Below, in pieces: positions 48,536 through 59,402 of a DNA stretch of 64,000 bases (position 1 is the stretch's first letter; each line of letters begins with the position of its first letter). The notes beneath the pieces are model-generated. The model was not told the DNA's origin. It did no database searches and saw only the letters and a program-made list of their open reading frames with translations. A program made the translations under genes and the position numbers. The stretch comes from Melitaea cinxia (Eukaryota; Arthropoda; Insecta; Lepidoptera; Nymphalidae), in assembly GCF_905220565.1 (NCBI RefSeq), contig NC_059408.1, forward strand, positions 8,990,508 through 9,054,507, read 5' to 3'.

Positions 48536-49219
48536 TCAGTTCCTTTTATAAGAAAACACTTCTCAATAGTCTTGAAAAACTTATGTTTTTAATTGAAATA
48601 TTACGAATTTACGATTGTGGTTATACTCGTTGATCGTGACATGAACCGATATGCGTAACAGAAACCTTTATTTAGATTTCGGATATTTTCAGATAGGGCA
48701 AGAATTTGAATAAAATCCATTTTTGTTTTTACTAGGTCAAACCTACATACAAGTTGTGTACGTCCTTCATTATATTTCTGAATTATAGCACTTCTTGTAT
48801 TAAACATCCTTGTATCTGTATTTGATCGTAATTTTCCATAAATTAATCAGATAAGCCAACAGTAACCATCACAATTATTTTCATGACTCGTTGTTTTACC
48901 AAATAAACGCTTGACGCGCCAATAAACACCAATGATAAAAATAAAGCCAAGTTATAGCGTATTTTTATTTTACTTTGTAAATGGTTTAAAACTCTAATAT
49001 TCGTGACCGAAACCAACGGAAACTAGCGGATAATCTGAAAAAATTTGTACTCTTAACCGCGACCGAAGCCGGTATAATATTATTCAAATTTCCGCTTCCG
49101 TATCGTATCTAAAATTTCATATCCGGAATCAGTAAATTTTTTCAATAAAAAAAAAATAATCTGCTATACTTTTTAAAGAAGATAACTCTTACATATATTA
49201 CTCGTACAAATAATAAATA
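48536..49219. other. AT-rich stretch, nothing recognised
   Basis: The frame at 48601-48807 (minus) is unrecognised. Nothing else is seen. Confidence 0.5.
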
Positions 49220-49405
49220 AATTATTGCCTCACACTCAACGGCCCCAGAAGAATTTACTGCCATCAGGGTCCGGAAACACAATACACAAGCACAAACGTC
49301 TAGACCACGACAGTCATCCGTATGGCAAATAACACAATACATAATATATTTGCTATTTGCGGGGATCGAACCCTCGACCGCTAGCGCAACAGGCGTGGGC
49401 AGTGT
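49220..49405 (-). mobile_element. SINE 5' part, minus strand
   Basis: Starts (plus) CCTCACACTCAACGGCCCCAG, then CCGGAAACACAATACACAAG, AGACCACGACAGTCATCCG, and in reverse the B box GGTTCGATCCC (about 49364-49374) with head GTTGCGCTAGCGG. The same internal composition occurs at 54720-54915, so these two form a subtype ending in CTCACACTCAACGG rather than the usual tail. Confidence 0.65.
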
Positions 49406-50054
49406 AGTCCTGCTGTGATCATTGCGATAATACGTCGTTGAAGTATAGAAATAATAGAACTACAAAGTATCTAAACGTTGTTTGATAATTTTTATGTTTT
49501 TAGGGCAAACTCAACATAATAACCTAGATATGAGGGCACGGTAGTGCCCCCGCCAAGACGAGCCAAAAAAAAAAAACGAAAAGCACTACCTACCTTTTCT
49601 CGAAGTGCTTCGTCGGTTTTTTGAAACCTCATAACTTAGGTTTGGATTTTACCAGATAAACAAAATCCTCCCGATATGTTGTCAATAGTAGACTTATTAA
49701 ACATATAAAGTTTCAATTGCACAGCTCTTATACTTTAGATTTTATTGATATTACTTTTTCAATTTGAGATATCAAAAGCATCCCGTTGTAAAATTTAAAG
49801 TCACTTGATACATATACATGTATGTTTATTGTATTGATAACATTACTTCTTTTGTTCTGTTTCTAGCCTTTTATTTATAATTCATCAAAAAGAAAACATT
49901 TTGCTAAAATTATTTTCAAAATTAAAATTCGAAGGCCATCCTAACTACAGAAGGCGTAAGTTTTTAAGCCCGGCTTATCCTCAGTTTGCTAGTCAATAGG
50001 TTTTTGGAGCAACCCTTATTTCGTAAATCGAATTACAATATTTATTATATGTAT
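49406..50054. other. AT-rich stretch with a small GC-rich hairpin repeat
   Basis: Positions 49530-49565 contain the perfect hairpin GGGCAC-GGTA-GTGCCC (49534-49549) followed by CCGCCAAGACGAGCC, which looks like a repeat terminus but has no partner here. Confidence 0.4.
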
Positions 50055-50353
50055 ACTAGTTTTGCCCGCGACTTCGTCCGCGTGGAAGTTAACAAAAAAA
50101 TATTGTTCAGTTCGCAGTACTAAAAAAATTAAATATAAGTAGCCTAAGTTACTCTTTTGTACATCAGCTATCTGCCAGTGAAAGTTCCGTCGAAATTGGT
50201 CCAGCCGTTTCAGAGATTAGCCGGAACAAACAGACAGACACAAAAATTATAAAAAAAATATTTTGTTATAGGTACCGTGTATACCGTGTATATACATATA
50301 AATTAGTAAAAAATGCTTATTTTAATATTACAAACAGACACTCCAATATGATT
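50055..50353 (+). repeat. Family H dispersed repeat, copy 2
   Basis: Starts ACTAGTTTTGCCCGCGACTTC and TCCGCGTGGAAGTTAAC. Then CCTAAGTTACTCTTTTGTAC, CCAGCCGTTTCAGAGATTAG, CGGAACAAACAGACAGAC and TAATATTACAAACAGACACTCC. Same family as 12098-12394 (minus). Non-coding. Confidence 0.6.
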
Positions 50354-50844
50354 TATTTATATTTTTAAAATGTTTTTTTTTTTTAATTGTGTACATTAGT
50401 TAATGTGTTTCGCTTCGTTTCTTAATTCTTATTCATATGTATGTGGTGTTTGTCTAGATAAAGTTTACGTAAGCTTTTAAAATAATAATTGTTAATGAAT
50501 AATTTTACACTCTTAGAAACCACAGAGTAAAGTAACGCGCCCATTTAAAATGTCGCGATCTTAGCATGAAAAATGCGTGTCAAACAATAAGTATGGCAAA
50601 TAATATAAACTAGTAATTAGTCAAATCATAGTAAATTTAATATTATTCAACTACTAAAACTATTCAAAAACGGGATATTTACCATGTTTTTTATTTTCAT
50701 TTTGTGGAGCTTGATATATCGACATTAACTGCGAATGTTTTGTTCACGAGACAAAAAAAAGTTTGATATTGTTAAGACTTCATATTTCTGAATTTGTAAC
50801 TAAAAAGGGTGGAATACATTTGAGTTGCAATGCAAAATAATTTT
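50354..50844. other. AT-rich stretch, nothing recognised
   Basis: No supported feature. Confidence 0.5.
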
Positions 50845-51297
50845 TTTTAAGCGGCTTCAAAAAAGGAGGAGGTTACTCAATTCGACCGTACATATATATT
50901 TTTGTATTTTTTTAATGTATGTGTTTATGAACCGATTTTGATAATTCTCTTTTTGCTGGAAAGGAGATATCCTAAGTGTGGTACCATAATAAGGAAACCA
51001 GGATCTGATGATGAGATCCCAGAGAAATCAAGGGAAATCGAAAATCCGCATAACTTTTTACTGGGTGTAACGTTTTTGATGATTTTTAATTTTACTTTAT
51101 CATGTGGTCACATTTAAATTTCATCGAGATCTAATTACAATTTTTGGAGTCATCTTTGATAATGCGTATTTAATGACTATTTTTTTGTGTAGACACTACG
51201 ATGACACTACGACGACACACTTTAGAGACTACGATGTATTTCTTGTCGATGTAATTGAAGTTGGTTTTTTTTTTTTCGTTTGCCAGCAAACACAATT
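50845..51297 (+). repeat. Family F repeat, copy 4
   Basis: Left end AAGCGGCTTCAAAAAAGGAG, right end TTGAAGTTGGTTTTTTT then GTTTGCCAGCAAACACAATTG, with the middle words TGAACCGATTTTGATAATTC, GGTACCATAATAAGG, AGATCCCAGAGAAATCA and TCATGTGGTCACATTTAAAT. Terminal CGACTTC is mutated at both ends. Open frames across it are artefacts. Confidence 0.7.
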
Positions 51298-51436
51298 GTT
51301 ATTTATAATTTTAATTTCAAATCCATCAATTTATCTATTCATTGTATTTTTAGGAATAGTACACAGCACAGTAAAAATTTTGAAAATACCCAATTTAATA
51401 TAATCAGAAGACCAATTACAACAATCCATTCTTGCC

Positions 51437-51500
51437 TCACTCTTACTCAAAAGATGCCTATGCCCAACAGTGGGATGTCACAGGCTGACTGCATGCATGC
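51437..51500 (+). repeat. SINE/RTE 3' tail fragment
   Basis: AAAAGATGCCTATGCCCAACAG then GTGGGATGTCACAGGCTGAC, an isolated tail of the type that ends the SINEs. Confidence 0.55.
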
Positions 51501-51576
51501 AACTGTCAACTGGGCATTAAAATGTTAAAATTACCTTACTGAATTAGAACTATAATATAATTATTATTTCATACTA

Positions 51577-51669
51577 GCTGATTCGGCGAACTTCGTACCA
51601 GTGTGTTTTTTACGTGAATATATTGTCTTTTTTCATTGTTTATACAAACCTGGGCATGGCAATATCGAA

Positions 51670-51743
<74 letters not shown>

Positions 51744-51830
51744 ATAACTTGATGCAGTCGTTTGGAAGTTATGCGCGTCCATACATTTCGACAATTCATT
51801 TTTATTTATATAGACTATATTAAAATAGAT
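51577..51830 (+). repeat. Family M-like repeat carrying (TA)n(TG)n
   Basis: Opens ACTAGCTGATTCGGCGAACTTC and ends ATTCATTTTTATTTATATAGAC. Inside, 51674-51731 is a TA run continued by TG to 51742. The Tyr/Ile repeat frames on both strands here are microsatellite artefacts. Confidence 0.6.
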
Positions 51831-51961
51831 CCGATAATTTTCAATGTGCTATTATATATTTATTTCAAGTATTTTAAATAAAAATTGGACAGATCAGATC
51901 TCACACTGGAGTGAATGTCAAAGCAATTGGAATAAATTAACGCTTATTGTAATCATAAATA

Positions 51962-52245
51962 ATTGTTTGCTCACAAACAAAAAAAAGAACAAGTAATACA
52001 ACGTAGGTACACGAAATAATTGTCAAGTAAATACACATTATCAAAGATAAATCAAAGTGTACTACTCCTCAGATCTCAATTAAATTTAAATTGAATCACA
52101 TGACAAGCATTTTTTGAATCTTCGATCGAAATCCTTTCGAATAAAAAAAATCATCGAAATCGGTCCACCCAGAAAAAAGTTCTGAGGTAGCAAGCATAAA
52201 AAAAATACAGTCGAATAGAGAACCTCCTCCTTTTTTTGTACATAC
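51962..52245 (-). repeat. Family F repeat, copy 5, minus strand
   Basis: Starts (plus) ATTGTTTGCTCACAAACAAAA and AACAAGTAATACAACGTAGG and ends CAGTCGAATAGAGAACCTCC then TCCTTTTTTTGTAC, the reverse complement of the family F left end. The central block with GGATCCC is missing. Confidence 0.65.
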
Positions 52246-54155
52246 GTATGTACATAGGGTAATGTATGTTTCTCTTCAAAAGTATAAATACACAAAACTT
52301 CTAAACGTTGTAAAACAAGGTCATAGATGAAAGTTTATTTATCTACGAAAAAATGGCTGATTACTAAAAGAAATTTACCAAAGCTATAATATATCCTACC
52401 TTTGCTGTTATTTTGATAAAATATATTTATCTTTACTAGTTTTTCCAGGAACTACTAAAGGTCTCCTTATTACAGTCGTTCAGACCAAGCCGTCTCGGTT
52501 TGAACGTATCATCAACCTCCGCAATTCACGTACATTAATTAGTGAGACTTGTTTACGTCCGTACATTGCTAGTTTCATATCCAATAATGTTTTACGTTAC
52601 AAATATAGTTTTAATGACACTATACTGTAACTGTTAATGCGTTGGATGTTACATTTTCGTCGTCTGGGGATATTTTAAAACTCATTGTTAATAACAGCCA
52701 TTGGAAGACCAACGAGCATACAATTCGAGTTTGACAATATACCTATATATATAATCGCATAAACAGACATCCCTGACAGTAAATATTAATTTTCGACGGC
52801 TATAATACAATAAGCCCGAGCAAACATTTTCCTAATTGACGTTTATGAAATTCGTTGTTCACCGTTAATCTTGCGTTGATGCATATCAAGCAAATCTGTT
52901 CGTCTTTAATGTAATAAAAAGATTAAGGAAAATTACGAATAAACCATGAAACAAATAAATAAGTCTCTGCAACGAGTTGAGATATGTTAAATTTGATGTG
53001 ACTATGACAGTCATAAAAGTGTAAAACTTTAAACGCGAATTTCCTCGAAACAATTTTTTTTCAAAATCGGTGACCACGATAACTCAAAAACTAGTGAATA
53101 GATTTTCTTGAAACTTTTCACCGAAAGATTTTCGAATATCGAAGGTTTTTTTCATTCATATTTTTTTTATATTATTTAGCTTTTCGTAAACTATGTTTAA
53201 CTCGATAAAATATTTAAATGTATTGAATTGAGACCAAACACTTCCTCGCTTTTAATAAACTAAATGTTAGCCACGTTAAATTAGAAGGGTTCTTATTTGT
53301 AAATATGTATGTTGTAGTGTCATTTGTTTATAATCTACATTCCATTTTATATAGCTTTATGTAAAAAAAAATCATCATGTTATTATGTAAATCTAGCGCT
53401 GCAAAAACATATATACAAGAATTATTAAAAAATATATATCAACTGAAGCCGCGCATCCAATTCAAAAATAGAATGGAATTATAGCCTTTCCTTTCTTTAA
53501 AAAAAATAGTGCAAACAACTTAAAATAACCTTTCCTTTCTTTAGAAAAAGGAGTTCTTTGACCATGCACTAGGATATTTTGAGACTTTTATAACACAATA
53601 CAATATGACTACAATATATGATATAGAAAGGCAGTTTGTAATTTTCTGTATTAGAAATATCGAAAATGGCTTAACATCTGTAACAATAAAAGATCGTAAG
53701 ATTACTTTCAATAAAAAAATAAGGCCATGCTAAGAGATTTTAGGACATTATAGGATTCTATTTTCCAATCCATTTTTAAGTATACCATTACATTTAAAAC
53801 AAATCTTTGGCACTTATACTTCATTAACAATTCATTCACAAACATTGCTTATATAGTGTATATTTGGGTCTATCATTATTATTAAACGTATCTCATTGGT
53901 AACACAATAGCACACATATCAGTACCGAGAATTTTTATACTACCCACTATCTGCCTACAACATGAATAAAATAATGCATAATGATTTTATATTAAGCCCG
54001 TTTGAATAAACTATTTAAATTATTATTCAGAACTACTGTTAAAAACATTTAATAGTAATATTAGTATTCTGTGTGTGGGTAGACAAATTAGTTCATATTT
54101 TGCTCTAATAATTTTAAATTAAATAAATCTTTTTTGATAATGATGCACCCATAAT
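52246..54155. other. AT-rich stretch, nothing recognised
   Basis: 1.9 kb. A small hairpin (GTTCAGACC / GGTTTGAAC near 52478-52505) lies in a slightly GC-richer patch. The frame at 52886-53077 (minus) is unrecognised. Confidence 0.45.
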
Positions 54156-54285
54156 TTTTCTGCGGTCACCAACCCGCCTGCCCAGCGTGGTGACTATGGG
54201 CAAAACAAATGAGTTCACGCCATTTTTGGCGTGAACTTATGGAGGCCTATGTCCAGCAGTGGACTGTATTGGGCTGATATGAGTG
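54156..54285 (+). repeat. RTE-like 3' tail (family R), truncated
   Basis: CTGCGGTCACCAACCCGCCT, CCCAGCGTGGTGACTATGGG, ATGAGTTCACGCCATTTTTG, AGGCCTATGTCCAGCAGTGG and ATTGGGCTGATATGAGTGAG. This is the last 130 bp of the family R element. Confidence 0.8.
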
Positions 54286-54719
54286 AGTGAGTATCCATAA
54301 TTTTATCTGTTTAGTTTGTTGATATTTGCACGCATACTTTAGCAAAAGTGTAAGTGGATAATTGCTTGAGAAATATTTTTTTTTTTAAATATCAATGAAT
54401 AAAACGAAACTGACAAGAAATTCTTTGTTAAAGGATATATTTTATTTCATAAGGAGATTTCCGTTTTAGTAATGTTAGGTACGTTTATAAAGGCTTTGTC
54501 ATTTTTTTCTGTGATAATTAAATACCTCTCTCACCATTAGTTCCTCTAGACGCCACCCTTTCTTATGACCATTACTTTATTATAAGAGAGCGCTTTCAGA
54601 GATAAGTTGTTTTTTGCGAACAATCACATTATTGTATGTATGTATATATATATATATTTATTTATTAATGTGTGCATTTTTTAAGTGCAGTAAAGTTTGC
54701 AATAAAAAAAAACATAAAC
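54286..54719. other. AT-rich stretch, nothing recognised
   Basis: No supported feature. Confidence 0.5.
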
Positions 54720-54915
54720 ACCTCACACTCAACGGACTCACTAGGATTAACTCCAGTGTCGGGGGTCCGAAAACACACAGAATACACACAAGCACAAACT
54801 CCCAGACCACGGCGAACATCTGTATGGTCAATACAAATGTATGCCATGTACGAGGATCGAACCCGCAACTACCAGCACAACAGCCAGTGCTGTGACCGTT
54901 GCGCTAACGCGGCAT
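54720..54915 (-). mobile_element. SINE 5' part, minus strand, same subtype as 49220
   Basis: CTCACACTCAACGGACTCAC, then CCGAAAACACACAGAATACAC, ACCACGGCGAACATCTGTATG, AATACAAATGTATGCCATGTAC, and in reverse the B box GGTTCGATCCT (about 54855-54865) with head GCCGCGTTAGCGCAACGGTC. Frames on both strands across it are artefacts. Confidence 0.75.
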
Positions 54916-55564
54916 AGGCTTTATAATTATTATTAGTTTTCTCATTAGAAATATTCAATGTATAGAATGTAAATAAGCAGTTTGTTCTATTTGTGGTATT
55001 CCATACGTAAAGGCCCAGCTCCAAGCTCGCGTGGGTAGAACCAGAACTAGTCACTAAAAGATTTGTCATCATTTACAATAAAACATAATAAAACATGATA
55101 ATGTACTTCCGTGCATCTATATATCTATACAAATAAATTATATTGGAGTGTATGTTTGTAATATTAAAATAACCGCTTTTTACTAAATGCATATGGATTT
55201 ATACACGGTACATTACAGGTACAGTTTTTTTTTTTTAAATTAACATCCACAGGCTCTAAAATGCCCATGCCTTTTGTTGAATATCATGCATTATAATCAT
55301 GCTAATCTTACTGGCGAATTATTATTTAAACTACAGATCGACACTCCTGTGACTGCCTAGTAAAGCTATGATGTGGTCCGACAATAATGGGATTTTCGGT
55401 TTCAATTTTTTTTCCTTTTTTTTTCTTTACTGTAGGTACATTTCAATGTTATTTTTTTTTTTTTTTTTATTGTACCTTAGCACTTTTTACATTAGAATAG
55501 TTTAAGTGCAGATAAGATTTTCCGTATCATCATAAGACAGGGTCAAAAAATAGTTAAAAATTGG
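54916..55564. other. AT-rich stretch with a short family H piece
   Basis: Positions 55140-55221 (ATTGGAGTGTATGTTTGTAA .. GATTTATACACGGTAC) are an antisense end of family H. T-runs are at 55224-55236 and 55450-55470. Nothing else is seen. Confidence 0.45.
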
Positions 55565-55770
55565 TCCTTGTGGTTCTTCTCACCGTATCTCGGAGAACAT
55601 GATAATTATCGGTCCCGATTATTATCATGTACACCTGATAGCGATCGTTACTCATAGTAGAGAATATATCTGCCAACCCGCATTAGAGCAGCGCGGTGGA
55701 TTAAGCTCTGATCCTTCTCCTGCATGGGAATAGAGGCCTATACCCAACAGTGGGATATTACAGCCTTGAC
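55565..55770 (+). mobile_element. SINE, 5'-truncated
   Basis: Starts in the body (GTGGTTCTTCTCACCGTATC), then GGTCCCGATTATTATCATG, TACACCTGATAGCGATCG, CTGCCAACCCGCATTAGAGC, GGTGGATTAAGCTCTGATCC and the tail CCTATACCCAACAGTGGG..TTACAGCCTTGACG. Confidence 0.75.
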
Positions 55771-56395
55771 GAATTGTTTTATTGAACTGTTTACTATTTT
55801 GAAAGATTAGATTTTTCGAAATATCGGTTCGGACAAAAAGATTCATACTTGATTATCTTTATTTTACTGTGAATAAAACTGAAAATATACTAGGAGACCA
55901 GTCTAGCTTACACCACGCTTAAATTTATAATTACTCCTATACCACTGCCTAAAAGATGCCTACCACTAGGTGATATTAACGAAAAATTCAGTTTCACATG
56001 CCAAAACAATTTTAAAAAATTGAATTTATATTTGATAAACATGTATTATTAAACATTGTTGAAGGTTTTGATTAGATTGCTATCGACTGGGTTCATTATA
56101 TATTGGCGATTAGTGGTTGTCGCTATCACGCCTCAACTCTGCCATTAGGCGTCGAACTCAATCTCCATATTCAACGTCTTCAACTTCCATCGGATTATGG
56201 TTTGATCTAATGAAATTACAGAATCGTTTCGATAAGTATTTGAGACTGTATTGAATATTTTTATATCAAAGTAATATTTACTTTTATACAATAACTTTGA
56301 AATTAACCTTTAAGTTCGTTCTAAATTAATTGATTTTTACATTACAACACTATTGCTAAGCTTGCTATGGAAATATTTAAAATTTAAAATTATCT
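55771..56395. other. AT-rich stretch, nothing recognised
   Basis: No supported feature. Confidence 0.5.
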
Positions 56396-57115
56396 ATACT
56401 CATATTATAAAGCTGAAGTTTGTTTGTTCGTTCGTCCGTTCGTCCGTCCGTCCGTCCGTCCGTCCGTCCGTCCGTCCGTCCGTCCGTCCGTCCGTCCGTC
56501 CGTCCGTCCGTCCGTCTGTCTGTCTGTCTGTCTGTCTGTTTGTTTGTTTGTCTGTTTGTTTGTTTGTTTGTTTGAACTACTGGTCCGATTTGAAAAATTC
56601 TTTTTGTGTTAGATAGCCCATTTATCGAGGAAGGTTATAGGTTATATATCATTACGCTAAGACCAAAAGGAGTGGAGCATCAATGAAGAATGTTTCAAAA
56701 TCGGGGGTTATTTTTCTTTTTGAGAGCTTCCGCTGCGTGCGCTGTGAAAACAGTTAAAATTTTGCAAAAATCATATATGACAGAATTGATCCTCTTTTAA
56801 AGTTCTAAAAAACAGTCCGCGACAGCATATATCTATCTTTTAAGGTTGGCTCACTATAAACTTTTTTTGCTAACCAAGTTTGTTCTAAAATAATGCATTG
56901 TTTGCGAAGATGTTAGTATAAACATGATATTAATCCTTATCGAAATAAATATGTTATTCATCACGAGTATTTAATTTAAAACATAATAGCCTTTTACATA
57001 ATTCGATTTCAATGAGTATCTCAGGAGATATCGCAGTTTTAAAATAACATCGCAGCAAAATAATGATCAAGTATTGCGCGCGCCTCTGTTCCACGCGGAC
57101 GAAGTAGCGCGCAGA
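56396..57115 (+). repeat. Dispersed repeat with graded tetranucleotide array
   Basis: Starts CTATACTCATATTATAAAGC and ends with a family H-like antisense terminus (TTCCACGCGGACGAAGTAGC). Positions 56418-56574 are a tetranucleotide array that changes in blocks from GTTT/GTTC to a long GTCC block, then GTCT, then GTTT. Downstream is ACTACTGGTCCGATTTGAAA and TAGATAGCCCATTTATCGAG. The Ser-Val-Arg-Pro repeat frames are microsatellite translations, not proteins. Confidence 0.7.
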
Positions 57116-58910
57116 ATCCATAGGTACCCAATAAAAAAATTAGACACAGGTGTTTGGAATTACTTAAAGAATACAGGTTTTTACTAGCTCCAGTACGAAC
57201 AAATTTCTTTGGGCACGCGTGGTGCCTGTATTTCTGTATTTTTTGTAGTTCTGTTCTAGCTTTACATGAAAAATTGTGTGCACCGTCAAACCCTTTAATT
57301 TGACAAGTCGCAGAGCGACACGATATTATCTATTTCGAAATGTCGAGCTGTATTTAGGACCAAATCCTATTTATTGCACATGTCTTGAAATGCACGTTTT
57401 GCATGCCACACTGCGACACATTCTCTGACGATCCGTTCTTTTCATTTTTTAAGAATCATCATATAAAATTAACTCTTACTTAATTTATTTTTCGTTGCTG
57501 GAAATATATGAAATAAAATAAAAAAACATTGGTCACTTTCCACTACACTAGTTTCAACATAGGTGCAGTTATTAATATCGAAACTACTATAACAATACAT
57601 AGCATAGGTTTCGCTTCATTCAGTTGTTTTGTTTATATTTTCACTTAGCGGGCCAATTTTAATTTTAAAATGCTTGTTGGAAAATAAACAAAACTGTTTT
57701 TGTTGGTTGTGGCCTTTTTATAAATTGTATTTTATTTACTAATATTATTTTATACATAATGGGCTTCCTACATTATATACAGATTATTTTAAAAGTAACA
57801 TTAACGACTGATTATATATACTAATGGGGTGACAACCTCGAATCTCTTTTCAATTTTTTACAACAATTAAAATGTCTCAAGACATACCTAACAGGTGCAA
57901 AAAATTGGCTTAAAGCCTTGATGTATTATTATATAATATATGTATTTATTTAGCAAACAAAAAAAGGCGATCAATCAACATTTTTCAAAAGAAAATGATA
58001 GCAGTGATTGCTTACTTATCGAGTTTCGTTCTGTATACACCTGAGACCTCTTTGTACTCACACTGCTAAACAAAGGGTTAATATTTAATATTTTTCTATA
58101 TAATTATTTTATGTGTAATCAGGTCATACGAGATAATTTCGTAGGAAGTATCTCGCTCGTATCGCAATATTTACTCAATTAATAATGGTGTCTAAATTCA
58201 CACAAGAAATAATAACAATATGTATTTCTATCAATATGTCAGTGTTACAAGTTGTCTATGAGCAGTCGAATTCATTAATCTGAAGAACGGTTAGCGATTA
58301 AACTAGGCTTAAACCAACGTATCTAAGCTTGTTCAGGGACGAAGGTATTTCCAAATAAACCACTGGATAACACAGTAGTTTACCATACGGCCCTATTGTA
58401 AGCCCTATACTGATTGTTTATTCGTTATCAAATAACCTTGTACATAAGTTCTAATTTTAAATTAATTTAACGTTTACTAATGAAAAGAAGATTTATGCAC
58501 CTATTATACAGTCAAAAGTCCTGAGAGCACAGGAAACTAATATTTATGAAACTTTTTACTTAAAAGCATTCGAAATCAATATTTGCAAAATTTGGTGCAA
58601 ACACTAGAATCTAAAATATAAGTTCAATACGAAAACTAGAGATAAAATTTATTTTAAAAACTGGAAATATTCAAAACACAAACTTCTTAAATAAAATTAT
58701 CTCCTTGGTTTATACTTTATACACATACATAATTATATATACATTTATATTTTATTTCGTGAAACAAATTATATTGTTTATTTTATTTCTGTTTAATAAT
58801 ACTTACCTACACTGAGAGTTGCTTTTTCGAAATGTATATCTACTATGGAAATTATTATAACCTAACGATTTAATTCGGTTAATTTTTCTATGTTTAATTT
58901 ATGTACATAC
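57116..58910. other. AT-rich stretch upstream of the LTR element
   Basis: 1.8 kb with no repeat partner, open frame or RNA that I can support. It may be unique host DNA. Confidence 0.5.
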
Positions 58911-59107
58911 TGTTAAGGACACACAAAGAAACTAGCGCCATCTAGCGGCAACCATTGAAACCACGCAAAGACAGAGGCCGCATGAAACTCTCTACTCGAT
59001 ACTAGATGGCGTTAGAGGAACTATTGTGGAACTATATAGAAGTATAGTCTCGAAAACCGGGTACATGCGCGAACTTTCCAGAATGGTCTGGGCCTCGTCT
59101 CGGCCGA

Positions 59108-59147
59108 TATAAATAGCCGCAGGGAGGCGAGCGAGTACAGTTCAGTT
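59108..59147 (+). promoter_or_regulatory. LTR core promoter: TATA box and initiator
   Basis: TATAAATA at 59108-59115 is followed by ACAGTTCAGTT. The A at 59139 lies 31 bp from the first T of the TATA box, the usual distance to a start site; a second initiator-like TCAGTT has its A at 59144. Either would set the U3/R boundary. Confidence 0.65.
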
Positions 59148-59311
59148 TGAGCGATCTTCGAGGCGACTTCAAGAGTGAAAACTAGTGATCAAGAGTGGTA
59201 CCAGTGAAGCCTACGACATTGGCTACGACTGAGGACATCGTGAGTGCTTAGTGTTTGAACTTAGTGCTTAGTGTTTGAACCTAGTGCTTTGTGTTGGACC
59301 TAGTGCTTGTG

Positions 59312-59317
59312 AATAAA
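59312..59317 (+). terminator. LTR polyadenylation signal AATAAA
   Basis: AATAAA inside the LTR about 170 bp after the predicted start site, suitable for ending R. In the 5' LTR it would need to be bypassed for full-length transcription. Confidence 0.55.
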
Positions 59318-59378
59318 GTCTTGAAAAGAGTCAGCAGGTCTTTCTCTCCAAATCCTTCGAACCCTAACACGTAACAAC

Positions 59379-59397
59379 TGGTGTCAGAAGTGAGATT
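59379..59397 (+). other. Primer-binding site, probably tRNA-Leu(CAA)
   Basis: TGGTGTCAGAAGTG begins two bases after the LTR. TGG pairs with the CCA tail, and the rest is complementary, as far as I remember, to the 3' end of animal tRNA-Leu(CAA); the next base departs from the match before GATT resumes. The tRNA identity rests on memory. Confidence 0.65.
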
Positions 59398-59402
59398 TGG
59401 AG

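Larger units (their letters stand above)
58911..59376 (+). repeat. 5' LTR, 466 bp
   Basis: Bounded by TGTTA at 58911 and TAACA at 59376, a 5-bp terminal inverted repeat of the usual TG..CA type, and followed by the primer-binding site two bases later. It holds a TATA box, a poly(A) signal and, at 59243-59310, about 3.5 tandem units of 19-20 bp (AGTGCTTAGTGTTTGAACTT type). Its 3' partner lies beyond the window, so the 5' edge rests on the inverted ends alone. Confidence 0.8.

Noticed and set aside
51569..51823. Tyr-Ile repeat open frames on both strands
   Set aside because: Translation of the TA microsatellite; open on both strands for trivial reasons.
56353..56616. Ser-Val-Arg-Pro repeat open frames
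   Set aside because: Direct translation of a tetranucleotide microsatellite, open in several frames at once.
59106..59171. Downstream promoter element in the LTR
   Set aside because: Sequence at +28 to +33 of the predicted start does not fit the consensus well.
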